Source: Rhizobacter sp964253025 (GTDB lineage: Bacteria > Pseudomonadota > Gammaproteobacteria > Burkholderiales > Burkholderiaceae_C). Taken from it: DNA of 64,000 nt. Both the position numbers and the translations under genes were made by a program. Under the pieces are notes generated by a model, which worked only from the letters and a program-made list of their open reading frames with translations, did not search any database and had not been told where the DNA came from. Below, piece after piece: positions 19,070 through 27,431 of the stretch. The stretch spans positions 3,596,001-3,660,000 of the forward strand of contig NZ_CAXUQC020000001.1 in NCBI RefSeq assembly GCF_964253025.1. Reading direction: 5' to 3'. Numbering within the stretch: position 1 is the first letter of the stretch; every line of letters begins with the position of its first letter.

Positions 19070-20047
19070 GTGAATCAACGTCGTCTTCGCCGCAGCGTCC
19101 TGCTCGGCACCCTCGGAGCTGCCGTGCTGGCACCCGTCGGTCTCGCCCAGGCCCAGGCCTTTCCGAGCAAGCCCATCACGCTGATCGTGCCGTGGCCTGC
19201 CGGTGGCTCCACCGACCGCCACCATCGCGCCCTGGCCGAAATCGCCAGCAAGCACCTGGGCCAGAACATCATCGTGGAGAACAAGCCGGGCGTCGGCGGC
19301 ACGCTCGGCCCCGGTGGCATGGCCATGAACGCCAAGCCCGATGGCTACACCATCTCCCAGTTCCCGATGGGCATGCTGCGGGTGCCGCACATGCAGAAGG
19401 TGCCCTGGAACCCGCTGACCGACTTCACCTACATCATCGGCACCTCGGGCTACACGTTCGGCTTCACGGTCCGCGCGGATTCGCCGTACAAGACCTTCAA
19501 GGAGTACATCGAAGCGGCCCGCAAGGATCCCGGCAAGCTGGACTACGGTTCCACCGGCATCGGTACCTCGCCGCACCTGCTGATGGAAGAGGTCTCCGCC
19601 AACGCAGGCGTGAAGCTGAACCACATCCCGTTCAAGGGCAATGCCGACTTGATGCAGGCGCTGCTGGGCGGACACGTGATGGCGCAGAGCGACGCCTCCG
19701 GCTGGGACAAGTTCGTGGACAACGGCCAGATGCGCCTGCTGGTGACCTTCGGCGAAAAGCGCACCAAGCGCTGGCCGCAGGTGCCGACCGCCAAGGACCT
19801 GGGCTACAACGTGGTGTCGACCTCGCCTTACGGCCTGGTGGGCCCGAAGGGCATGGACCCCGCAGTGGTGAAGGTGCTGCACGACGCCTTCAAGAAGGCG
19901 CTTGACGACCCGAAGCATGCCGAGGTGCTGGCTCAGCTCAACCAGGAGATCTGGTACCGCAACGGCGAGGACTACGCTCGCTGGGCGCGCGAGACCTACG
20001 TGAAGGACAAGCGCCTGATCGAACGTCTCGGCCTGGCCATGAAGTGA
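19070..20047 (+). CDS. Bug/TctC-family tripartite tricarboxylate transporter substrate-binding protein
   Basis: This 325-residue periplasmic binding protein has a signal peptide (RRLRRSVLLGTLGAAVLAP, cleaved after AQA near residue 29) and the Bug signatures YPSKPI-like FPSKPITLIVPWPAGGSTD and IIVENKPGVGGTLG. Bug proteins bind small carboxylates and amino acids. A GTG start is used, preceded by AGGAG. No TctA/TctB membrane genes are next to it, as is common for the many orphan Bug genes in Burkholderiales. It lies 131 bases after the acyl-CoA ligase, so a role in capturing the acid the ligase activates is plausible. A terminator follows. Confidence 0.93.
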   Translation: MNQRRLRRSVLLGTLGAAVLAPVGLAQAQAFPSKPITLIVPWPAGGSTDRHHRALAEIASKHLGQNIIVENKPGVGGTLGPGGMAMNAKPDGYTISQFPMGMLRVPHMQKVPWNPLTDFTYIIGTSGYTFGFTVRADSPYKTFKEYIEAARKDPGKLDYGSTGIGTSPHLLMEEVSANAGVKLNHIPFKGNADLMQALLGGHVMAQSDASGWDKFVDNGQMRLLVTFGEKRTKRWPQVPTAKDLGYNVVSTSPYGLVGPKGMDPAVVKVLHDAFKKALDDPKHAEVLAQLNQEIWYRNGEDYARWARETYVKDKRLIERLGLAMK

Positions 20048-20069
20048 TGACCGGTTGAGTGCAAGGACG

Positions 20070-20101
20070 AAGGGCCGCAGCGATGCGGCCCTTCTTTCTT
20101 T
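20070..20101 (+). terminator. Rho-independent terminator after the Bug gene
   Basis: AAGGGCCGC and GCGGCCCTT form a perfect 9-bp stem with a 6-base loop, followed by CTTTCTTTC. It lies 23 bases after the stop of the binding-protein gene and before the convergent rhodanese-fusion gene, so it may serve both directions. Confidence 0.8.
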
Positions 20102-20140
20102 CGTGCGCTGCCGACGCAGTGGCCGCCGCACGAGCGAAGA

Positions 20141-21286
20141 TCAGTCCTTGGCGACGGTCAGCCCGGCCGCATCCCACTCGGGCAGGCCACCGCGGAACCA
20201 GTACACCTGCTTGAAGCCCGCGGCCAGTGCCGAGCGGCTGGCCTTGTACGATTTCCAGCATTCGGCGCCATTGCACGCGAAGACCGTCGGCCGACCCTTG
20301 TCCAACTGGCCCAGGCCCTTGAAGTCGTCCTGGCCCGCATCGTAGGCCACATCCTTCAGACTCTTCTCCCCGTACGGCACGAGGATCGCCCCGGGCACGC
20401 GCTTGGCCTTGTATTCCTTCTCGGTGCGCGTGTCGACCATCACCGCGCCCTGGGCGAGCAATTGCTTGACCTCGGTCGCCGTCACCACTTTCGCACCGGG
20501 CAGGTGGGTCGGCGTGAAGGTCCCGAGCTGCGCGACCGATTTGTAGGCCGCCATCTCCACCCGCTCGGTGACCGGGCGAAGTCCCGGCGACGTGGGTGCG
20601 GCGAACCACTTGGCGATGCGCGCGCGGACATCCGCCGGCAGGTCGCTCTTCATCACGACGGAGAATCCGCCGGGCACCGCGCCGGAGGTGGCCAGCACGC
20701 GGGCGACCCCGGGGTTTTCCTTTTCCCAATCGGCCCAGTCGGCCTGGCGGATCACGGTGGCGTCGGACACACCGACGCTCAGTGCCGTCAGTCCGGCCTG
20801 CGGGTAGCGCGCATGCTCTACCGTCTTCAGGTCCTTGAAGGACAGGCCGGTGGCATTGAGCATGCCGCGCGCCATGTAGGTGTAGATGGAATCCTGCTGC
20901 GGCAGGTAGATTCGGTTGCCCCGCACGGATTCGGCGGAGGTGAACCGGTGCCGGCCCACCAGCACATACTGCTCGGCAGGGGCCGTGGACCCCACCAGTT
21001 CGTAGCCCCGGGCCAGCGCGGAAGCGGCCACCTGGGCCGGTGCGATGAACAAGTCGTGACCACCACTTCGGGTCGAGCGCATCACGTCGGCCAGGTCGTC
21101 ACTCGTGATCACCGTGACCGCCTGGCCAATGGCTCTCGAGAGTCCGGCCTCCATGCCGGACCGCGAGATCATCAACCCTTCCTTCCGGGATGTCGGCTCG
21201 ATGGCCATCATCGCCGAGAGTTCCGCCAATGCGTTCCCCGACGCAAGGACGAGCGCAATGCTCGTGAGGACACGAAGCTTGTTCAT
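20141..21286 (-). CDS. Secreted PhnD-like binding domain fused to a rhodanese domain
   Basis: This 381-residue protein has a signal peptide (MNKLRVLTSIALVLASGNALA), then a domain of about 230 residues resembling PhnD-like phosphate/phosphonate periplasmic binding proteins (DDLADVMRSTRSGGHDLFIAP near 60-82; SVGVSDATVIRQADW near 170-185), and a C-terminal rhodanese domain (about 265-381) with the active-site segment VFACNGAECWKSYKAS holding two Cys. Rhodaneses carry sulfane sulfur as a Cys persulfide. The gene is divergent from a sulfite dehydrogenase across 254 bases, which suggests a periplasmic role in inorganic sulfur handling. The binding-domain ligand is unknown. No permease or ATPase gene is next to it. 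Confidence 0.85.
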   Translation of the reverse strand: MNKLRVLTSIALVLASGNALAELSAMMAIEPTSRKEGLMISRSGMEAGLSRAIGQAVTVITSDDLADVMRSTRSGGHDLFIAPAQVAASALARGYELVGSTAPAEQYVLVGRHRFTSAESVRGNRIYLPQQDSIYTYMARGMLNATGLSFKDLKTVEHARYPQAGLTALSVGVSDATVIRQADWADWEKENPGVARVLATSGAVPGGFSVVMKSDLPADVRARIAKWFAAPTSPGLRPVTERVEMAAYKSVAQLGTFTPTHLPGAKVVTATEVKQLLAQGAVMVDTRTEKEYKAKRVPGAILVPYGEKSLKDVAYDAGQDDFKGLGQLDKGRPTVFACNGAECWKSYKASRSALAAGFKQVYWFRGGLPEWDAAGLTVAKD

Positions 21287-21540
21287 CTTTTCTCTCCAAC
21301 TTGATTTTGATAAAGCCGGTCGCCGCCGGCATGAGGACGAGTCTGCTTCAATCTCGTCGCGGCCTCATGAAAAGCTGAGCGCGGCAACGTAGCCAGATGT
21401 TTCACGATTAGTCCGATACGCGACGATGCCTGGGCGGAACCCCGAACAGACGTCACATGTACCGGATGTAATACTTGCTGACGACCCGGAAACAGGTTCG
21501 CCTTTTCACAACAGATCACCATCCCATGGAGACCCCCGTC

Positions 21541-22740
21541 ATGACTTCCCGCCTTTCGCTTCACCGCCGTCACCTGCTGGCCGGGTCTGCCAGCGCATTG
21601 GCCGCAGCCGGCCTCGGAACCTGGTCAAGCCACGCTGCGGCCCAAGCCAAGCCCCTGCCTTCGTACGCGGCCTGGAAGGACGCCAACAGCGTCATCGTTC
21701 ACAGCAGCAGCACCATCGAGACCCGTCGGTCAGCGTTCGGCACGAGCGTCATCACGCCCGCGGACCAGCTCTATGTCCGCAACAACCTGCCCGCTCCGCC
21801 GGCGTCCGTCCTCGACAACCGCGATGCGTGGCAGGTCTCGATCGAGGGCGTGCGCAATCCCCGCACATTGACCCTGGGCGAGCTGAAGACGATGGGCCTT
21901 GAAACGGTGGCCACGGTGCTCCAGTGCTCCGGTAACGGCCGCGGCTTCTTCCCGCACAAGCCAAGCGGCACGCCATGGACTGTGGGCGCGGCCGGTTGCG
22001 TGGTGTGGAGCGGCGTGCCCGTGCGCTCCGTGGTCGAGGCCCTCGGCGGCGTGGCCGGCGACACCTTGGTCTACATGACCGGTACCGGCGGCGAAGTGCT
22101 GCCCGAAGGCGTTCCGGTCGACAGCGTTCTCGTGGAGCGCTCGGTCCCGCTCAAGGCCATGGGCGATGCACTGCTGGCGTGGGAAATGAACGGCGCCCCG
22201 CTGTCGCTGGCTCACGGCGGGCCGGTTCGCCTGGTCGTGCCGGGCTACAACGGCGTCAACAACATCAAGTACGTGAAGCGCCTGGCCTTCACGCCCACCG
22301 AGTCGACCGCCAAGATCATGCAGCACGGCTACCGCATGTCGCCGCTGGGGGGCAAGGCCGACCCGACGCAGGCCTCCGTCCTCGAGATGAACGTCAAGTC
22401 GTGGATCAACTCGCCTCATCCCGAGAGTGGCACCCTGAAAGCCGGGCAGATGCAGATCCACGGCGTGGCCTTCAGCGGCACCACGCCGGTCACGAAGGTG
22501 GAAGTCTCCGTCGACGGCGGCAAAACGTGGCATGCCGCCCACTTCGTCGGCCCGGACCTCGGTCGCTTCGCCTGGCGGCAGTTCGCACTGCACGTCAAGA
22601 TCCCCGCCGGCAACTACGTGATGGTCAGCCGGGCCACCGATGCGGCGGGCAACGTGCAGCCGGAGCACCGGCTGGAGAACCAGAGCGGCTACAGCAACAA
22701 CAGCTGGGCCGACCACGGCGTCAAGGTCACGGTGGCCTGA
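21541..22740 (+). CDS. sorA: Sulfite dehydrogenase, molybdopterin subunit (SorA-like)
   Basis: This 399-residue protein of the sulfite oxidase family has a Tat-type signal (SLHRRHLLAGSASALAAAG, twin Arg at 9-10) and the Mo-ligand Cys129 in TVLQCSGNGRGFF. A molybdopterin domain is followed by the C-terminal dimerisation domain (VTKVEVSVDGGKTWHAA near 320). It oxidises sulfite to sulfate in the periplasm and passes electrons to the cytochrome encoded immediately downstream, with which it overlaps by one base. The 21541 start has GGAG nine bases before it; an ATG at 21526 is the alternative. SoxC is the other candidate, but the small monohaem partner and absence of other sox genes favour SorA. 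Confidence 0.88.
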   Translation: MTSRLSLHRRHLLAGSASALAAAGLGTWSSHAAAQAKPLPSYAAWKDANSVIVHSSSTIETRRSAFGTSVITPADQLYVRNNLPAPPASVLDNRDAWQVSIEGVRNPRTLTLGELKTMGLETVATVLQCSGNGRGFFPHKPSGTPWTVGAAGCVVWSGVPVRSVVEALGGVAGDTLVYMTGTGGEVLPEGVPVDSVLVERSVPLKAMGDALLAWEMNGAPLSLAHGGPVRLVVPGYNGVNNIKYVKRLAFTPTESTAKIMQHGYRMSPLGGKADPTQASVLEMNVKSWINSPHPESGTLKAGQMQIHGVAFSGTTPVTKVEVSVDGGKTWHAAHFVGPDLGRFAWRQFALHVKIPAGNYVMVSRATDAAGNVQPEHRLENQSGYSNNSWADHGVKVTVA

Positions 22741-23057
22741 TGCGAGGCCTGCTGGCGATGCTTGCATCGCTGGCGGCCGGCTCCGCGCTGGCCGCCGGCG
22801 ATGCCGACGAACTTGCACTCGGCAAGTCCTTGTTCACCGGACGCGCGACTCCTGCGTGCGCGGTGTGCCACACCCTCAAGGATGCGGGCAGCACCGGCGA
22901 GGTCGGTCCGGTGCTGGACGAGATCAAGCCGTCCCCCGAGCGGGTGATGACGGCGCTGCGCAACGGCGTGGGCTTGATGCCGTCCTACAAGGACAGCCTG
23001 ACCGACGCCCAGATCCGCGCGCTGGCCCGCTACGTTTCCACGGTGGCGGGCCGCTGA
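22740..23057 (+). CDS. sorB: Monohaem cytochrome c (SorB-like)
   Basis: This 105-residue c-type cytochrome has a signal peptide (MRGLLAMLASLAAGSALAAG), a single haem site CAVCH (Cys40, Cys43, His44) and a likely axial Met in GLMPSYKDSLTDAQI near residue 80. The start codon overlaps the sulfite dehydrogenase stop (TGATG), indicating translational coupling. It is the expected electron acceptor of the SorA-like subunit and would deliver electrons to the respiratory chain. It is followed 4 bases on by the stop of the convergent acyl-CoA synthetase. Confidence 0.9.
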   Translation: MRGLLAMLASLAAGSALAAGDADELALGKSLFTGRATPACAVCHTLKDAGSTGEVGPVLDEIKPSPERVMTALRNGVGLMPSYKDSLTDAQIRALARYVSTVAGR

Positions 23058-23061
23058 GAAC

Positions 23062-24597
23062 TCAGGCGCCGCCGCGCACCGCGTAGCGGTCGCGCAGTTC
23101 GCGCTTGAGGACCTTGCCGATCGCGCTGCGGGGCAGCTCGTCGATCCATTCGAGTGCGGCCAGGCGCTGCGTCTTGCCGACCTGCGCATTCACCCACTGG
23201 AGCAGGCCATCGGTGTCGATGACAGTTCCCGGGCGGCGCACGACGAAGGCCACCGGCGTCTCACCCCATTGCACCGAGGGCACGCCCACGACGGCGGCAT
23301 CTGCCACGCTGTCGTGTTGCCGAAGCACCGCCTCGAGGTCGCTCGGGTAGATGTTGAAGCCGCCGCTGATGATCATGTCCTTCTTGCGATCGAAGAGCGT
23401 GAGGAACCCTTCCGCGTCGAACCGCCCGACATCGCCCGTGCGGATGAAGCGCTTGCCGGAGGGGTCGAACCACTCGGCCTCGCGCGTCTTCTCCGGCTGG
23501 CGGTGGTAGCCCGTCATCATGCTGGGCGAATGGCCCACCACCTCGCCGGCCTCGCCGGCGGCAACCTCGCGGCCCTGCTCGTCGATCAGGCGGATGTCGT
23601 GGCCCTCCGCCGGCCGGCCGACGGTGTGCAGCTTCGTCGAGTTCAGGTGCGCCTCCAGGATGCAGGTCCCGCCGCCCTCGGTCATGCCGTAGAACTCGAC
23701 GAGGCCGCCCGGCCAGCGCTTGAGCACATCGGCCTTGAGCGCCGCGCCGAACGGCGCGCTGGTGCTGAACTTGAACTTGAAGGCGGACAGATCGTGCTGG
23801 TCGAACGACGGGTGCGCCATGAGCCGCTGGTACTGCACCGGCACCAGCATGGTGTGGGTGACCCGGTGCTGCTCGGCGAGCCGCAGGTAGGCTCCGGCAT
23901 CGAACTTTGGCATCAGCACGACGGTGCCGCCCCAGGCAATGGTGGGGAAGAACACCACCAGCGTGGTGTTCGAGTACAGCGGCGTGGACAACAGCGTCAC
24001 GCCGTCCGGACCGCCGTACTGGTAGGTGGCGCCGCGTCGCACGTGGGCCCATCGCATGCCATGGCCCTGCACGATGCCCTTCGGGTCACCCGTCGTGCCC
24101 GACGAGTAGATGATGTTGAAGGGCCACGAAGGCTCGGGTGTAACCGGCACCGGCTTGCTGCCCTCCGGCATCAGCCAGTCGTCCAGGTCGGCATCCAGCC
24201 GGATCCGTCGTGGGCCGCCCTGCCCTGCCGACCCGGTGGCTTCGACCGTGGAGGCGTCGACGAAGAGCAGCCGCGCGGAGGCATCCTCCTGCATGCGTGC
24301 CAGACTCGCGGGCGTGGAACCGGGGGCGAGCGGCGCCACGACGACGCCGGCACGCAAGGCGCCGAGGAAGACGGCCGCATACGGCACCGTCATGGTGGCG
24401 CAGATGGCAATCGCATCGCCGGCCTTCAGGCCGTCGCGTTGCAGGCTTGCGGCCACCTGATCCATCAGCGCATCAAGCCGGGCATAGCTGAGGGTCTGCG
24501 AGGGGTCCACCAGCGCCGCGCGATCCGGGGAATGCTCGGCGTGGTATCGAACGAGGTCGGCGATGACGCCGAAATCACGGGCAAAGAGTTCTTGCAT
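23062..24597 (-). CDS. AMP-dependent acyl-CoA synthetase
   Basis: This 511-residue ANL-superfamily ligase has IIYSSGTTGDPKGIVQGHGM near residues 160-178, EFYGMTEGGGTCILEAH near 295 and FDRKKDMIISGGFNIYPSDL near 400, plus the C-terminal Lys motif RSAIGKVLKRELRDRY. It activates a carboxylic acid as acyl-AMP and then acyl-CoA. It is last in a leftward group with a cyclase, a D-2-hydroxyacid dehydrogenase and an aldolase (21 bases from the cyclase), so it may act on a product of those enzymes. Its substrate cannot be read from the sequence. Confidence 0.93.
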   Translation of the reverse strand: MQELFARDFGVIADLVRYHAEHSPDRAALVDPSQTLSYARLDALMDQVAASLQRDGLKAGDAIAICATMTVPYAAVFLGALRAGVVVAPLAPGSTPASLARMQEDASARLLFVDASTVEATGSAGQGGPRRIRLDADLDDWLMPEGSKPVPVTPEPSWPFNIIYSSGTTGDPKGIVQGHGMRWAHVRRGATYQYGGPDGVTLLSTPLYSNTTLVVFFPTIAWGGTVVLMPKFDAGAYLRLAEQHRVTHTMLVPVQYQRLMAHPSFDQHDLSAFKFKFSTSAPFGAALKADVLKRWPGGLVEFYGMTEGGGTCILEAHLNSTKLHTVGRPAEGHDIRLIDEQGREVAAGEAGEVVGHSPSMMTGYHRQPEKTREAEWFDPSGKRFIRTGDVGRFDAEGFLTLFDRKKDMIISGGFNIYPSDLEAVLRQHDSVADAAVVGVPSVQWGETPVAFVVRRPGTVIDTDGLLQWVNAQVGKTQRLAALEWIDELPRSAIGKVLKRELRDRYAVRGGA

Positions 24598-24618
24598 CAG
24601 GGCTCCGGATGAAGACGG

Positions 24619-25680
24619 TCAGACAGTCGCCACGGGCGTCACCGGCGAGCCCACGGCTCCCGGCAGGCGCAGGGGCGGCGCGGTCAACAGGAATCGGTGG
24701 CGCCCGTGGGCGCGCAGCCAGATGGCCAGCTCTCGCAGCCACCACAGTTCACCCAGCGGGACGCCGAGCTTGAACAGGCAGTGTTCATGCAAGGGCAGCG
24801 CCGGTCCGGCGGCCTCGGCGAGCTCTCGCGCAGGGAACGCTTCGACGGCGTAGTTGTCGGCGCAGATGGCGGAGATGCCGCTGTCGGTGATCCACTGCAG
24901 CAGTGCCGGGTCGCGACCGTCGAGCACGGCACATGAAGCGTCGAGGACCGCCATGTCGGGCTCCCGGTTCATCGACAGCACCACGTCCGCGAAGCCCGTG
25001 TGCAGCACCAGCATGTCGCCCGGCTCGACCACGACGCCGTCGCTGCGAAGGATGTGCATCAATCGGGCGTGATCGACGAGTTCACGGCGCTGGCCGACGT
25101 GCGCGTGAAGGTCGACCAGCACGCCGCGGCCCTGGATGGGTTGAGCCGCAAACGTCTCGATGCCAAGCGCCAGGGCGTAGGAGCCGCCCTCTGCGCCGCA
25201 GGGGCACGCGGCGAGCCGCAGGTCGCCCGGTCCGAGCACGTGCTCATGCGCCCGATAGCCGTTGTAGTACACCTTCTCAGGCTCGCCGTCGCCGTCTGCG
25301 TCGAACCAGGCGCCGACATGGGCGAAGCTGTCCCACTGGGTGGAGTACTGCAGGGTGAGGGTGACCTGGTCGTCGCACACCACATCGGTGAAGCGCGGGT
25401 CGAACTGGCGAAGCGGCGCATTCATGAAGGGCTGACCGCGAAGCTCCGTCGGGCGCAGGACGGGCGGCTTGCGGCGTGCATTCAGCTTGGCGCCGCCCGG
25501 AAAGTCGAGCGGAAGGCTCAGGCCGAAGGCCAGGCCCTCGACCACCTCTGCGGCCGCTTCTCGGCGCCTGGCCGGCGTCAGCAGGTTGAGCCGGCCGAGC
25601 TGGTCGTCGGGTCCGAAGTCGCCCCAGGTCGAGCCGGCGGGGCGCCGTACCCACCGCGGGTTCGCGGAAGGCGCTGCCAT
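24619..25680 (-). CDS. Cyclase family protein (kynurenine-formamidase-like)
   Basis: This 353-residue protein belongs to the cyclase (PF04199-type) metal-dependent hydrolases. Family features are WGDFGPDDQLGRLNLLTP near residue 20, LQYSTQWDSFAHVGAWFDAD near 110-128 and the metal-site region VLVDLHAHVGQRRELVDHAR near 185. The group with TQWDSFAHVG is longer than kynurenine formamidase and of mostly unknown substrate; some act on cyclic amides or lactones. It overlaps no neighbour, with 3 bases to the hydroxyacid dehydrogenase upstream, indicating one operon. Hydrolytic ring opening before CoA activation is a plausible role, but this is inference. Confidence 0.88.
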   Translation of the reverse strand: MAAPSANPRWVRRPAGSTWGDFGPDDQLGRLNLLTPARRREAAAEVVEGLAFGLSLPLDFPGGAKLNARRKPPVLRPTELRGQPFMNAPLRQFDPRFTDVVCDDQVTLTLQYSTQWDSFAHVGAWFDADGDGEPEKVYYNGYRAHEHVLGPGDLRLAACPCGAEGGSYALALGIETFAAQPIQGRGVLVDLHAHVGQRRELVDHARLMHILRSDGVVVEPGDMLVLHTGFADVVLSMNREPDMAVLDASCAVLDGRDPALLQWITDSGISAICADNYAVEAFPARELAEAAGPALPLHEHCLFKLGVPLGELWWLRELAIWLRAHGRHRFLLTAPPLRLPGAVGSPVTPVATV

Positions 25681-25683
25681 GGC

Positions 25684-26610
25684 CTAGTAGCCGACTGACC
25701 GGTCGACGGCCAGGGCAGGAATGCCATCGGCCCGCACGGTGCGCAGCGCCCCCACGCACTGCGCCGCAACCACATCGAAGGAAGCCTGCGCCGCGATGTG
25801 GGGCGTCGCCCGGACTGCCGGATGCGACCACACCCAGTTGTCGGATGGCGGCGGCTCGCGCTCGAAGACGTCGAGGGCCGCACCGGCCAGGTGGCCTTCG
25901 TCCAGCAACGCGCGCAGGTCGGCCTCGATCAGTTGTTCACCACGACCGACGTTCACGACGAAAGCGCCGACGGGCAGCTGCGACAGCGTGCTGTGGTCGA
26001 GCAGGCCGCGCGTTTCCTCGGTCAGCGGCAGCGCGCAAATGAGGATGTCGGCATGCGAGAGGAAAGTCGGGAGACCCTCGGGACCCGCGTGGCATTGAAC
26101 GCCCGGCAGTTGCCGCGCGCTGCGGCTCCAGCCGGCCACGGGATAGCCGAGCGGGACGAACGCCCGAGCGATGGCCTGGCCCACGGCGCCCAGCCCCATG
26201 ATGCCGACCCGGCACTGTGAAGCGAGTCGAACCGGGTGCCTGCGCCAGACGGCATCGGCCTGCTGGCGCGCGTAAAGAGAAAGGTCGCGCGTGAAGGCCA
26301 GGGTCTGGGCCACCACGTACTGCGCGATCTCGACACCCTGGGACGGATCGACGACCCGGGTGAGTGGCACGTGGCCCGGCAGGTCGTCGACCAGCAGTTT
26401 GTCCACCCCGGCCCCGGTGGAACAGAGGACCCGCAGGTTGGGGTAGCGCGGCAGGATGCCCGGCTTCATGCGCCAGGCAAGGATGGCCTCGACCTGGTCG
26501 GGCGGCGGCGCATCGGCCTCCGTCCAGACAGGGATGTCGGGGGCGGCGCGCCGGAGGGCTTCAGCGAAGGGAGCGGAAGGCAGGGGGTTCGACAGAACAA
26601 GGATCGCCAT
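25684..26610 (-). CDS. D-2-hydroxyacid dehydrogenase (GhrA-like)
   Basis: This 308-residue NAD(P)-dependent dehydrogenase has the nucleotide-binding motif GIMGLGAVGQAIARAF near residues 136-151, the substrate Arg in VNVGRGEQLIEADL near 225, Glu in LDVFEREPPP near 252 and the catalytic His in ATPHIAAQ near 270. It resembles glyoxylate/hydroxypyruvate reductase A and would reduce 2-keto acids to D-2-hydroxy acids or the reverse. It lies 3 bases from the cyclase and 14 bases from the class II aldolase in one operon. The physiological substrate is unknown. Confidence 0.93.
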   Translation of the reverse strand: MAILVLSNPLPSAPFAEALRRAAPDIPVWTEADAPPPDQVEAILAWRMKPGILPRYPNLRVLCSTGAGVDKLLVDDLPGHVPLTRVVDPSQGVEIAQYVVAQTLAFTRDLSLYARQQADAVWRRHPVRLASQCRVGIMGLGAVGQAIARAFVPLGYPVAGWSRSARQLPGVQCHAGPEGLPTFLSHADILICALPLTEETRGLLDHSTLSQLPVGAFVVNVGRGEQLIEADLRALLDEGHLAGAALDVFEREPPPSDNWVWSHPAVRATPHIAAQASFDVVAAQCVGALRTVRADGIPALAVDRSVGY

Positions 26611-26624
26611 TGCTGCGCGGTCCC

Positions 26625-27395
26625 TCAGGCGTCGTAGCCGGGGTTGCGGCGGTCAAGGCGGCGCAGCAGGCCGGGCCACACCAGGTTGGCACCGAGCCCC
26701 TTGCTCACCTCGCGGGCCTGCTGCCCCATGGTCTCGAGGATGCTCGGATGCACTCGGGTGAGCGGAGTGCCGCCGGACTGGGCCAGGATCTGGATGCGGC
26801 AGGCCGCTTCCAGGGTGTACATCGCCTGGAAAGCCTCCGCGACCGTGCGTCCGCAGGTCAGCAGGCCGTGGTTGCGCAGGATCATGTTGTTGGCGCGACC
26901 GAGGTCTGCCACCAGGCGCGCCTTCTCGTCCTCGCGCAGGGCGACACCTTCATAGGTGTGGTACGCCAGGTTGGTCAGCGGGAAGCCCGATTGTTGGGAG
27001 ATGGGCAGCAGCCCGCCTTCCTGTGCCGACACCGCCACGCCATGCAGGGTGTGAGTGTGCAGCACGCAGTTCACTTCGGGCCGTGCCTCGTGCACCGCGC
27101 TGTGGATGACAAAGCCGGCCGGGTTCACCGGGAACGGCGAAGGCATCACCGGCGTGCCGTGGTGGTCGACCTTGATGAGGCTGGAGGCGGTGATCTCCTC
27201 GAAGAACAGCCCGTAGGGGTTGATCAGGAACTGGTGCTCCTCGCCCGGCACGCGGGCCGAGATGTGGGTGAACACCAGGTCGTCCCAGCCGAAGAGGGCC
27301 ACCAGCCGGTAGGCGGCGGCGAGGTCGACACGGGTCTTCCACTCATCGGGCGACACCTGGTCGCGAACAGAAGGAATCTCGTACGGCTTGTTCAT
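26625..27395 (-). CDS. Class II aldolase/adducin family protein
   Basis: This 256-residue protein of the class II aldolase/adducin fold has THISARVPGEEHQFLINPYG near residues 42-61 and the Zn-binding His pair in CVLHTHTLHGVAVSA near 110-124, followed by the third His in LRNHGLLTCGRTVAEAF near 178. The acidic residue normally following in aldolases is not evident, and many family members of this type are decarboxylases or of unknown activity. It is the first gene of the cyclase/dehydrogenase/ligase operon and lies 36 bases after the etfA stop, so read-through from etfBA is possible. Confidence 0.9.
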   Translation of the reverse strand: MNKPYEIPSVRDQVSPDEWKTRVDLAAAYRLVALFGWDDLVFTHISARVPGEEHQFLINPYGLFFEEITASSLIKVDHHGTPVMPSPFPVNPAGFVIHSAVHEARPEVNCVLHTHTLHGVAVSAQEGGLLPISQQSGFPLTNLAYHTYEGVALREDEKARLVADLGRANNMILRNHGLLTCGRTVAEAFQAMYTLEAACRIQILAQSGGTPLTRVHPSILETMGQQAREVSKGLGANLVWPGLLRRLDRRNPGYDA

Positions 27396-27431
27396 TTCGT
27401 TCGCTCCAGGTGAGGGATCAATGCAGCGGGT

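Noticed and set aside
21431..21474. A GGAAC box upstream of sorA that could be an extracytoplasmic-function sigma promoter
   Set aside because: No matching -10 element is found at the proper distance, so it was not called.
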